Positions 1 to 8,800 of a stretch of DNA of 16,641 nt are shown here, one piece after another. The position numbers and the translations under genes were made by a program. The notes below the pieces were generated by a model. The model saw only the letters and a list, made by a program, of their open reading frames with translations, was not told the origin of the DNA and searched no databases. The DNA is taken from positions 1-16,641 of the forward strand of contig CALZCW010000003.1 of NCBI GenBank assembly GCA_945635805.1. The letters run 5' to 3'. Within the stretch, counting starts at the first letter, position 1, and each line of letters starts with the position of its first letter. This DNA comes from an uncultured Clostridia bacterium (GTDB taxonomy: Bacteria > Bacillota > Clostridia > Oscillospirales > Oscillospiraceae).

Positions 1-23
1 CTTTCGGCTCGGAAGGTGAACTG

Positions 24-461
24 TTATACCGTCTCAACATACAGCCCCACCAGCTCCGCCAGCGGGTTGTAGACGGGATTCACGGTGTCTCGGGTGCAGC
101 GGTAGATTACATAGTCCTGGATGTAATGCTTGCCGTTTTCCAGCTCCATGTTGCCGTCATACGGGATGGGGTCGGCCAGCGTACCTGCGTTGGCCTCGTC
201 CACACGGACGTACAGGGCAGCCGTGCCGTTGCCGGGAATCCAGTCCGACTGGAAGGTGGGATCTGGATTGACGCACTTGTACAGGTCGCCGTTGTAGGAA
301 AATCGGTAGCCCGCTTCTGCCGTCACGCTGCCAAGCTGCACCAGCTTCTCCCATCTGGGGTACAGGGCCTTGGCTTTCAAGCAGTCCGCATCAGGAAGGC
401 TCTGGGCCGCCTGTTCGATATAGGGGCGCAGGCTCCGCGCCAGTGTCAGTAGATCAGACAT
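24..461 (-). CDS. Phage tail accessory protein with carbohydrate-binding-like module
   Basis: 145 residues from ATG at 461 (GGAGGAG 7 nt upstream) to TAA at 24. After a helical N terminus (about 1-35), residues 45-95 contain AGYRFSYNGDLYKCV, then QSDWIPGNGTAALYVRV; this Trp/Tyr-rich pattern resembles CBM5/12-type carbohydrate-binding modules. The rest (DPIPYDGNMELENGKHYIQD, then VIYRCTRDTVNPVYNPL and GLYVE) looks like a second, degenerate copy. I recognise the pattern from small proteins downstream of tail fibres in Firmicutes phages, where it may help bind cell-wall sugars. It is the last gene before the left edge; lysis genes such as an endolysin probably follow outside the window. Confidence 0.75.
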   Translation of the reverse strand: MSDLLTLARSLRPYIEQAAQSLPDADCLKAKALYPRWEKLVQLGSVTAEAGYRFSYNGDLYKCVNPDPTFQSDWIPGNGTAALYVRVDEANAGTLADPIPYDGNMELENGKHYIQDYVIYRCTRDTVNPVYNPLAELVGLYVETV

Positions 462-464
462 TGG

Positions 465-635
465 TCACTCCTCCAATCCGAGTAAGATTTTTGCCGCCGT
501 AAGCTGCTCCTCCAGCACCGCTATACGCTCTTCCGTGGTCGGCTCCGGGGCGGGTGTGGAGGAGATTTCTTTTCTCCACTCGGATTCCAGTTCTGGCGTC
601 ATTTCAAGTAGAACGCCGTCTTTCAGAATTTTCAT
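465..635 (-). CDS. Small hypothetical phage protein (56 aa) between tail genes
   Basis: The sequence starts [20 protein letters not shown] and ends [19 protein letters not shown] at 635 has a strong AGGAGG 7-8 nt upstream, and it overlaps the fibre gene's TGA as ATGA. The C-terminal third is a short Leu/Glu heptad-like helix. Small proteins of this type are common beside phage fibre genes; the function is unknown to me, perhaps a fibre chaperone or connector. Its stop lies 3 nt before the next start, so it is part of a coupled cassette. Confidence 0.75.
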   Translation of the reverse strand: MKILKDGVLLEMTPELESEWRKEISSTPAPEPTTEERIAVLEEQLTAAKILLGLEE

Positions 636-2508
636 ATGTCACTCCTCCTAATGCCGTATATTTTCACAGTAGACCCGGAATTAAGGACAAATCCTGTTTG
701 GCCGTTGGTAGAAAACCCGATACTTTCAATCATACCGTTACTCCCTGTGACGTTAGGTGGATTTGCAGATCCAGGCGATTGAAGCGCATAATCAAAAGAA
801 GCAGAAAGAGATTTGGAATAATCAGAATAGTGCCCGGCATCCGCCACATACCCTGTCGATCGCTCCCCGTTTTCTCCATTACATTTAATATCGTAGAAAA
901 CGCAGCTCTTACCACCTTCCTTGCGCCTTAGGTAGTTCAAATCACAAATACGACGGCCACTTGCGTATAATATTCCGGAACTCTCAGCTCCAGGTCCAAA
1001 AATGAGGTTGCATTTCACATATAGTTCAACGAACTTCCAAGCCTCGATACCAGGAGAAATTGCAAACGAAGTCGAATCAATCGCAACGTTGTCTTCTGGA
1101 ACAACGTACGAATATAGTAGTTCTGCGCCGGCGCCCACCCCGCCGCCAGGCTCCGTCCACAGCGCACCGGCCTCATCCACGCCGACGCTCTGGGTCATGG
1201 CATCGGTTTTGGCTACAGGCTTTACGCCGCCCAATACGGTGGAGCTGGAGATTGGGAGGCTGTAGGCTTCCGGCATTGCCTCCGTCAGCGCGTCGATCAG
1301 TGCCTTGAGCGCCACGCCCTGGGCCGCAGACAGGGGCTTGTTTGCAACGTTGGTGGTCAGGTTGTTGACGATATCCGCCACGCTCACCTTGCTGGTCGTG
1401 ATAGCCTCGATCAGCGACCGGTTGCTCTTGATGTACGCCACAACCTCTGATAGCTGGTCCAGCGTGGTATCGTCGCTGTCTGCCAGCGCGTTGAGCCTGT
1501 CGGTCAACCCCTGAATCAGAACCCGGATGTCGCTGTGAGTATCTGTCCCTGTGTTGTGCGCGGCCACCTTGGACTCAGCCGTGCCGGACGGGTCTGCGCC
1601 AACCTCAGAGGCCGTGTAGGACGGTTTCTGCGCCTCCTTGGCCCAGGCTGGGACCGTGGGGTCAGATTCCTTGGTCAACATCTCCTCAGAAAGTTCACTG
1701 AACTTCTGGCCTACCACCGCCGCGTCCGCCGCCTGGCCCGCCTGGGTCAGCGTATCATCCACGGTTGCATCTTTACCGGCTGCACCGGCCTCACCTTGTG
1801 GTCCCTGCGGTCCCTGAGGGCCAGCGGGGCCAGTCTCGCCTTGCGGTCCCTGAGGGCCAGCGGGGCCAGTCTCGCCGGTATCTCCCTTCGGGCCAGCGGG
1901 GCCAGTCTCTCCGGTATCTCCCTTCGGGCCAGCAGGGCCGATCAGCTCCGCCATGGCAATGAGGTTATTCCAGCTCTTCCCGCCGTCGGTGCTGTACTGG
2001 ATATATCCGCCCGCGACCTGCATCTTGACGTCAGCCGCCGTGCCTGCGCCACCGCCGCCGCTCTTTGCTGCCTCGTTGATGGCCGCGACGAGGTTTTCTT
2101 TCGCCGTGGTCGTCAGGTTTCCGAGGTCGCCCATCATGGCCTGAAGCTGCGCCCAGATCGGCAGCGTCTGGTCTGCGGATTCTTCGCCGCTCGGGTCTGC
2201 TCCGCGCTCGATCTGCCCAATGTCTGTGTAGATCGTCGGCGTCTGCATCGTCCCATCGGTTCCGAACACACCGACGCTCAGCATCCCGCCGGGCGCTGTC
2301 AGGCACTCATGGGGAATTTCCGCCGAGGCCCCGTTCAGCACAACGTCCTTCGCTGTTCCGCTTCCCTCAAACACGGCGGTCTTGACCAGGTCGTCCCGTC
2401 CGCAGGAAAATCGAAGGTGATCTTCTTCCCGACCATGCCGGTCGTGATCCGTTCCCCGGGACTTCTCCTGCACGACGCCTTCTGCGCTTGTACAATAATC
2501 TGAATCAT
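632..2508 (-). CDS. Collagen-like phage tail fibre protein, frameshifted near its 5' end
   Basis: The natural start is the ATG at 2508 ([11 protein letters not shown]), with GAGGGGG upstream and an ATGA overlap with the preceding stop. This frame fails after FDFPAD, while the rest ([12 protein letters not shown] to the stop at 632) lies one frame away. Adding one base (T on the coding strand, between 2398 and 2397) gives [16 protein letters not shown] and a continuous 625-residue protein. A GTG at 2473 opens the downstream frame, but its first 25 or so residues look unlike protein. Domains: N-terminal phage attachment-type domain (1-130), 19 Gly-X-Y triplets (191-247), helical spacer with [19 protein letters not shown], and a C-terminal domain of about 150 residues, presumably the receptor-binding tip. 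The collagen part should form a trimeric shaft. As sequenced, full-length product requires an error correction or a frameshift. Confidence 0.8.
641..650 (-). promoter_or_regulatory. Ribosome binding site of the 56-aa gene, embedded in the fibre gene's last codons
   Basis: The fibre C terminus IRRSDI is encoded ATT AGG AGG AGT GAC ATA TGA. The two AGG arginine codons are also the AGGAGG Shine-Dalgarno of the following ATG, which decides that start and couples the two genes. Confidence 0.7.
1769..1939 (-). repeat. Collagen-like Gly-X-Y tract with 36-nt DNA repeats
   Basis: Fifty-seven codons give 19 uninterrupted Gly-X-Y triplets, starting with [12 protein letters not shown] twice, then [12 protein letters not shown] and a variant, ending GEAGAAGKD. 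The DNA repeats nearly perfectly every 36 nt (copies at 1806 and 1842; another pair at 1877 and 1913). Such tracts can gain or lose units by recombination, changing fibre length. Confidence 0.92.
2397..2398 (-). other. Site of apparent single-base deletion in the tail fibre gene
   Basis: The coding strand reads GCG GAC GGG ACG ACC. One added T gives GCG GAC TGG GAC GAC CTG, restoring [15 protein letters not shown]. No slippery heptamer or long homopolymer is present, so a true deletion or a sequencing error is likelier than programmed frameshifting. Confidence 0.75.
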
Positions 2509-2798
2509 ACGATCCCCCTCAATACAAAGCCGATCACGGCGCTCACGGCCACGACGATGACGGTTTCCACAACTTTGGCCCACTTCTTCCCCGGCTGCTC
2601 GGTCAGCTTTTTTACGTCAGCCTTTGTCTCGCAGAGGTCCTCCTTGATGTTCTTGATGGCCTCCTTGATGCCGAACATGATCTGGAGCATTTTGCTCATT
2701 TCCTCCTGCTGATGGGCCAGCTCATCCAGCCGCTTTGTGTTGCTTTTCGATCTCTGCTCATTTTCCACGACCTTGACGGTCAGTTCTTCCAGATTCAT
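2505..2798 (-). CDS. XhlA/holin-like small membrane protein
   Basis: 97 residues. The start is the ATG at 2798, which has GGAGGA 6-7 nt upstream; a TTG at 2816 also opens the frame but would place this Shine-Dalgarno inside the gene. Residues 1-70 are charged and heptad-like ([20 protein letters not shown] and onward), predicting a coiled coil. Residues about 76-97 ([20 protein letters not shown]) form a single C-terminal membrane segment. Length, coiled coil and terminal transmembrane helix fit the XhlA haemolysin/holin-accessory type found next to phage lysis genes. The likely role is to anchor at or perforate the membrane at lysis, though a tail-associated membrane role cannot be excluded. 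The TGA overlaps the next gene's ATG as ATGA, which supports both that start and translational coupling. Confidence 0.72.
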   Translation of the reverse strand: MNLEELTVKVVENEQRSKSNTKRLDELAHQQEEMSKMLQIMFGIKEAIKNIKEDLCETKADVKKLTEQPGKKWAKVVETVIVVAVSAVIGFVLRGIV

Positions 2799-2839
2799 GG
2801 GCGGTTCCTCCGACAAACTTATCTTGCCCCAAGCATAGC

Positions 2840-2873
2840 AAAAGCGGCACCGGGTTTTCTATCCCAGTGCCGC
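2840..2873 (-). terminator. Probable intrinsic terminator after the giant gene
   Basis: On the minus strand GCGGCAC pairs perfectly with GTGCCGC (2873-2867 with 2850-2844). One mismatch and an inner GGG/CCC extend the stem around an 8-nt loop, and TTTT follows (2843-2840). It begins 9 nt after the giant gene's stop. The U-run is short, so partial read-through into the downstream cassette is likely. Confidence 0.65.
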
Positions 2874-2881
2874 CCTGCTGT

Positions 2882-5800
2882 TTAATGCCAGGGGGAATCG
2901 CCGATTGTGCTTTCGGCCCATCCAAAGGCATAGTAGAGGCTGTCCTTCTGCGCCGCCGTCAGGGGCAGCGCATCAATATACGCCAAAACCTTGACCTTTT
3001 TGGAGCCGCTGATGGATTCGCCGTTTTCGTCCACATCTGCATGTGTGCTGGAATTATACTTCCAAACATCATAGAAAGCAGATGCGGAAACACCGGCAGC
3101 CTCGCAATAGGTGGTGTAATCTTCAATGGCCGCATAGGAGATATCCTCGCAGTCCGGATGTTCCCCGACGAAGGAAATGACCGTGACCTTTTCGGCGGCT
3201 TCCTCCTCGGAATACCCGCCATATTTGACATACATCTTCCTTGCACTGGCCTCCGTGATATCCCCGTCCAGAAGGGCGTCCTTGATATCGTCGTAGGCAA
3301 TGCCGGTCTCTTTCTCTGCTTTCCATTTGGTGACAGTCTCAGCAGCATCTTCCTTGGAATCGCCGCCGTAGCGGACGCGCATCTCAACGGCCCGCTGTTC
3401 GGTCAGGTTACTGTCCAGATACTCCTGCTTGATGTCGTCGTACTCGATGCCGGTCACGACCACACAGCTCCACTTGTTCACAAGTTCGGTGATTTCGTCG
3501 CTGTCCATGTCGAAGTACTGCCCAAGCAGCTTCTCGGCCTGCTGCTTTGTGATCTCGCCCTCCTTGTACCATGTGCCGATTTGGCCCTTAACCTTGCTGA
3601 GCACGTCCTTTTCGGTGTAGCCATGGGCGGTCAGCTCGTCCATCTCCGCGTCGATGCTGCCGCCGTTTCTGGCCGCCTCAAAGATCGCGTCAAACCGGGA
3701 GTAGCCGTCCCCGGCCTCCCAGCCCTGGATGGTGAAGTATGCCTCGTCCTCGCTGTCCACAAGGTCCTGGGCCAGCATTTCCGCCGTGGCCTCCTCTGCC
3801 GTGAGATATCCGTCCTCGTAGGCGTAGCGGATGTTTGCCAGGGGCTTCGGCTCATAGGTCTGCACCTTCAGGCTCGGCGCCATGGAGCCGATGACCGTGT
3901 TCCAGGCGGTGATGATTTCCCGGGTGGCCGCCGCCATGGGCAGGCCGGTCATGCCGGACACCGCCTGCAGCAGCTTGTAGATGCCGCCGTACCAGGTGTA
4001 GTTGGTGTCGTCGCCGTAAATCTTGTCATGCAGGATCTGCACACCCTTGACAAGGCTGTCATACCACTGCATAAAGACGGACCGGGGCGCATTGCCGTAG
4101 GTGTCCACACCCCATACGGAAAGAATCTCCTTCCCCAGCTCATAGAAGTCTCTGAGAACCGGCAGCTTGTTCAGCGGCATCAGCTCGTCCACCAGGTTCC
4201 CGCCGAAAGCCTCCAGCCATTTTTCACCGAAGGTCTCATAGTCGTCATCGTCCCGGAGGGCGTCCGCCGCCGCCTGTACCGCGGCCAGAATGAGTGCGCT
4301 CACGGCGTACACATAGGCCGTTCTGCCGATCATGCTGCGGTTTTTCTTCCACGCCTGGGTCTTTGTCATGCCCCGCTGCAAATCCGCGCGGTACTTGTCA
4401 AAGACGTCGATCAGCATGCTGGCCGTGGTAGTGGGTTCGGACATGAAGGAGCCGATTAGGCGTGCGCCAACTCCTTTGCTGCGGAGGTATTCGTTCTTGG
4501 TCAGGACGCTGTCCACAACCTGGGTCTTGTAGATGACGTCCTCGAAGAGCTTCGTCACGGCCTCATAGAATCCGGCGTCCCTGGGTCTCAGCTTCTGTTT
4601 CTTTGTCACTTCTTCCTTGCAGGCGCTCCAGATCGCCGCCCAGGTGATGGTGTCGGCCTGTTCTGCGCCCCACATTCCCACTTCGCTGACCTTATCCCGC
4701 ACCGTTTCTTTGTGCTTGATGATCTCAGTCAGGCCACGGGAGATATTCACGTCGTAGAATCCGAGGGCTTTCCAGGCCGCGATGCCGCTGTAGCGCCGCA
4801 TTTCCGCGATGTTCTGCCGGATGGCAGCGGGCCGGAGCTTCATACCCTTCAGGATGGAGCTGTAGTCCACCAGAAGACCGGCCCTGGTGATCGCAAGGGG
4901 CTGCTGTACCACGACGCGGAAGTTGTAAGCCACCTGCGCCATGTTGTATCGCCGGAGTTCGTTCAGCCACGTCGCGTCCGTCGGAACGCCCTGGGCCTCT
5001 GTGCCGTTGAATGCCTTGAGAATGTTGATGACGAAGGTCTCAGCATAGCCACGTCTGCCGCTGCCCGGCCTGGATTCCTCGGGCACACCGTAGACCCGAT
5101 CCATCTGGTCGCGCACACTGTCCAGCACTTCCCGGGTTTCCAGGTCACGCTGCTGGTAGTTGAACCATTTCAGGGCGTCCAGCACCGGCAGCGCAAAGGC
5201 GTTGTACTGGGCCATGCTGGCCATATGGTTGGAGAATACGTCGAAGATGCTGTAGAGGATGATCCGGTTGTTGGCCTTTTCCGTCAGCTCCTTGGTAAAG
5301 CTCATGTTGAGCAGGGCGTACAGGCTGGCCGCGCTCGGGTGTTCGTCCGCCGTGGCCTGCAGGTGCCGGCCGTCGGAGTGAATCGGGAAGTAGTGCTCCT
5401 CGCCGAACAATTCCTCGCCAAAGCGCTTCACGCTGACGTAATTGCCCCATGTTCCGCCCTGCCCGGCCATAAACTTCTGGAGGCTGTCCGCCACCTCCTT
5501 TTGACGCGGTGTCAGGGCAGCGATGATGGCCGAAACGTCTTCCGGGGTGATGACGTGGCCGATGTCGGAGATCTTCTGTTTTCCGCTCACATAGGTCGCC
5601 ACGCGGATGCCCTGGCCAAGGATGTGACCGAGGGCCTGCGGGCGTTTGCTCAGCTCATAGAAGGACATGATCGCGGAAACCGGCATCTGCACGAGGTCGT
5701 CTCCCAGCTTAATCTTCTTGATTTCCTTTTCCCACGCCCGAACTTCCTCCGCCGTGTAGGTCTTGTCCGTAAACTCGGTGATGGTCCTGGTGTTGAATGC

Positions 5801-8800
5801 AAGCGTGGCCTGTCCTCTGCGCAGTCCGTCATAGATGGCCATGCCGCCCTTTCCAAAGCGCTCAAAGGCGTAGGCCGGGCGGATCTGCTGCCAGAATACG
5901 AAGTTGGATATCTTCCCGGTATGGGGTCCGGCATTCTCCATCCCGGAAAGTTCCTGAATGGTGTCATCGCCGGCCTCATAGACGTGCTGGTACATGGCAT
6001 TGACGTGGAAGCGGTTGAACTGCTTGATGTAGGTCTTCAGCGCCTTTACCATTCCGGACAGTGTCTTCAATTCCTCGCTGGTCATCCGATTGATGACAAA
6101 TTCGCCGCCGGTGCCTGTGATCTCCTGGACGTTCTTGATAAACGCATGCAGCGTGTCCATGAAGTCCGCAGGAAGGTCGTTGTAGCCGGAATAAAGGCCG
6201 TAGACGTCCCGGTTCTGTTTCAGGGCAGTTTCCAGACTGTTCAGGCGTTTCAGGAACTCCTTGTCCGCCTTGGTGGCCTCGCCGCCCCGGAGGGACCGTT
6301 CGCTCGTAAAGTTGATGCTGGACAGGAAGGGAATCACGCTGCCCTTCAGGGCGTCCGGGATGTGTTTCACCACGTCCTTGTTGCCCGGATGGAGCACCCA
6401 GCTTGTGAGATCGTCCACATCCTTCCGGATGCGCTCCCGGTACTTTCTGATGGCCGCGGCATTGTTCCGGCGGTCGCGCCAGCGTTTCAGAATCTCCTGC
6501 CCATGCTGCCGCTCCTGCCGCTCCACTACGGTTCTGGCCTTCTGCAGCACACGGCGGAGGACGGTCTTTTCCTCCACGCCGAGCACGTCGGTGCTGGCCC
6601 TCTGAATCTGCCCGTCGAGGATGTGCATCCGGTTCAGCGTCTTGGCGGCCTCCTCCCGGTCCGCGTCTTTTCCAAACTGCTGTTCTTTATAGAGCTGTCC
6701 CAGCTCTTTCCGCTGCTTCTGCAGCGCTTCCAGCCTGGAAAGGCGTTCCTGGAAGATGCGCAGGGCGTTCCGCTCGGCATCGGTCAGCTCGTCCACCGGA
6801 ATCTCGCTTGCGGCCATGGCCAGCACCTCGCGGTCTGTTAGGGTATTGGTGCGCTGCTGCTCCTGCACGGCGTCGCCGTCCACGGTATTGCGCACCGGAT
6901 TGTCGGAAAGCAGCTTTTCCAGAAGGGCCGTGCCCTTCTCGCCGACGGGAATGAAATAGCGGTCGCGGTACTGGATGCGCTCCTGGATGATGCCGGGATA
7001 GCTCCTTGTGAGATACCATGCGTTTTGCTGAGTGATTTCCAGCCTCCATTCCCCGCTCACTCTGCTGCGGAAGATCTCGGCGCGGCTGTTCTCGAGCTGG
7101 AACCGGACGCCGCTCTGCAGGGCCTTGTCCATGACCTGCTGCGCCGTAAAGACCTCCCTGGTTCTGTCCAGCGAGAATCTCCGGAGTACGCTGTCGATTC
7201 TGTCCTTCTCGATCACGCGGCCAAGGTAGGTGCTGCCGTCGTTGGCCACCAGGCGCTTCACCCTGGTATTCCCCTCCTGCGGGAGAGAATTCCAGATCGG
7301 GAGCAGAGCGCCGGTCAGCATATGGAGGGTGTCCTCGTTGTATTCCGGAACCTTTGCGACCTCCTTGTCCCATTCCGTCTGCCAGTCGGCCTTTTCCACG
7401 GCCTCCGCCTTGGAAGAAAGGGTGTTTTCGCTCCAAACGCTGGTTTTTGCACCGAGGTTGGGGCCGACAAGGCGGAACTGTTTCTGCACAGCGCCCCACT
7501 CCGTCGTCTTGTCCGCAATGCGGAAGACGGCACGGACAGCGCCGCTCTCTGTCCGGTAGACGCCAATAAAGCCCTGCCGGCGCTCTGCCATCTCCGCAAC
7601 CGTGGTGACGACCTTCGGCTTGGTGTAGGTCTTGGCCTGGATGTAGTGCGTGGACGCCCCGGTGTTTTCATCCTGCCGGATGACCTTGTCGTCCACCACC
7701 TCAATCCGGTCTGCCCGGACGTTCTCCATGCCGGTGTCGAGGGTGCCGGACTGGATCGCGGCCTCCAGCTCCATCTCGTAGATGCTGATGAAAGCGTCAA
7801 AGACGGTGTTCTGCTCCTCCACTTCCAGGGCCAGGATGCGGTTGAGGAAGGTGCTGATGTCCCGTGCAACCACGTCGTTCAGCTTGAAGGCGCCGTATTC
7901 ATCGGTAAATTTCTGCCGAAGGCCCAGCCGGTCCAGGGTTTTCATGCCGTCGACGCCCTCGATCTGGTTTTTGCCGAGGCGGCGGTAGAATTCGCGGAGG
8001 CTGTCCCTTGCCAGATCGGTTTCGAGGTTGTCCTTTGCGCCGAACATCCCGGAGCCGGTGTCGCGCTGTCCCTTGGTCAGTGCGCCGAGCTGGTCGAGAC
8101 GCCGTGCAATCGTGGAAGTGAACCGCTTCTGACCTTTGATGTTCGTGGTCACGAGCTTATACTGGGGCGGGAGCGCCTGGTTGCTCCGGTTGGTGCGGCC
8201 AAAGCCCTGCACGGCGTTGGAGGCCACCCAGCCGGGCTGTAGGACATAGTGCACGCGGAGCTGCTGGTTTTTCTCCGAGAGGTCTGCGTGATAGCTCTTG
8301 CCGGTGCCGCCGGCGTCGGAGAATACGAGAATTCGCTTCTTGCCGTCCTGGAACGCCTGGACGTCTGCCGTCCTGTGGTTCAGGGTGCGGCGCTCCTCCA
8401 CTCTGCTGATGGAGCCGTCCGGCATTTTTTTCGGAACCACCCGGCGGCTTCTGCCGGTGTTCTCGGCGACGGCATCCGTCCCGAAGGCGTCAAACAGCAT
8501 TTCCAGGGGGCCGTCCGGAATGCTCATCCGGTTGACTTCCTCGATCAGCGCGTCGCGCTTCCGGATCGCCTCTTTGCTCTGGACGGGCTTTCCGCTGCTG
8601 TCATAGACGGGGCGGCTTCTGAGATTTCCGTCCTCATCTGTGTATTCCTCGAACATCTGCGTCGGGAAGGAGTTCATCAGATACCCGATCAGGGCCTCCC
8701 TTGGCGTCAAATCCAGGTCGTCGAGGCTCCTGCCCTCGGCTTTCGCCTCCGCAAGCTGCTTGTTCTGCTGTGCCTCGTTGGTGTTGACAATCTGCAGCAC

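Noticed and set aside
1806..1948. 36-nt direct repeats that could look like CRISPR repeats
   Set aside because: They are contiguous without unique spacers and encode in-frame collagen-like Gly-X-Y triplets.
2380..2480. Programmed -1 frameshifting in the fibre gene
   Set aside because: No X XXY YYZ slippery site was seen, and inserting one base restores the expected tryptophan-containing sequence exactly. A deletion or error is simpler.
2799..2816. Upstream TTG start for the holin-like protein
   Set aside because: It would put the GGAGGA ribosome site inside the gene. The ATG at 2798 has correct spacing.
6687..7869. Minus-strand frames in other phases within the giant gene (184 and 270 codons)
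   Set aside because: Their products are Arg/Ser/Pro-rich shadow sequences, and here the giant frame carries normal protein sequence. This is the opposite of the situation at 10344-9985.
8282..8323. A second ATP-binding loop (GGTGKS) in the giant protein
   Set aside because: It sits after the DEAH and SAT motifs and just before the QGFGRTNR motif, where Strawberry-notch helicases have motif V. The true Walker A is GDGTGVGKG at K1889.
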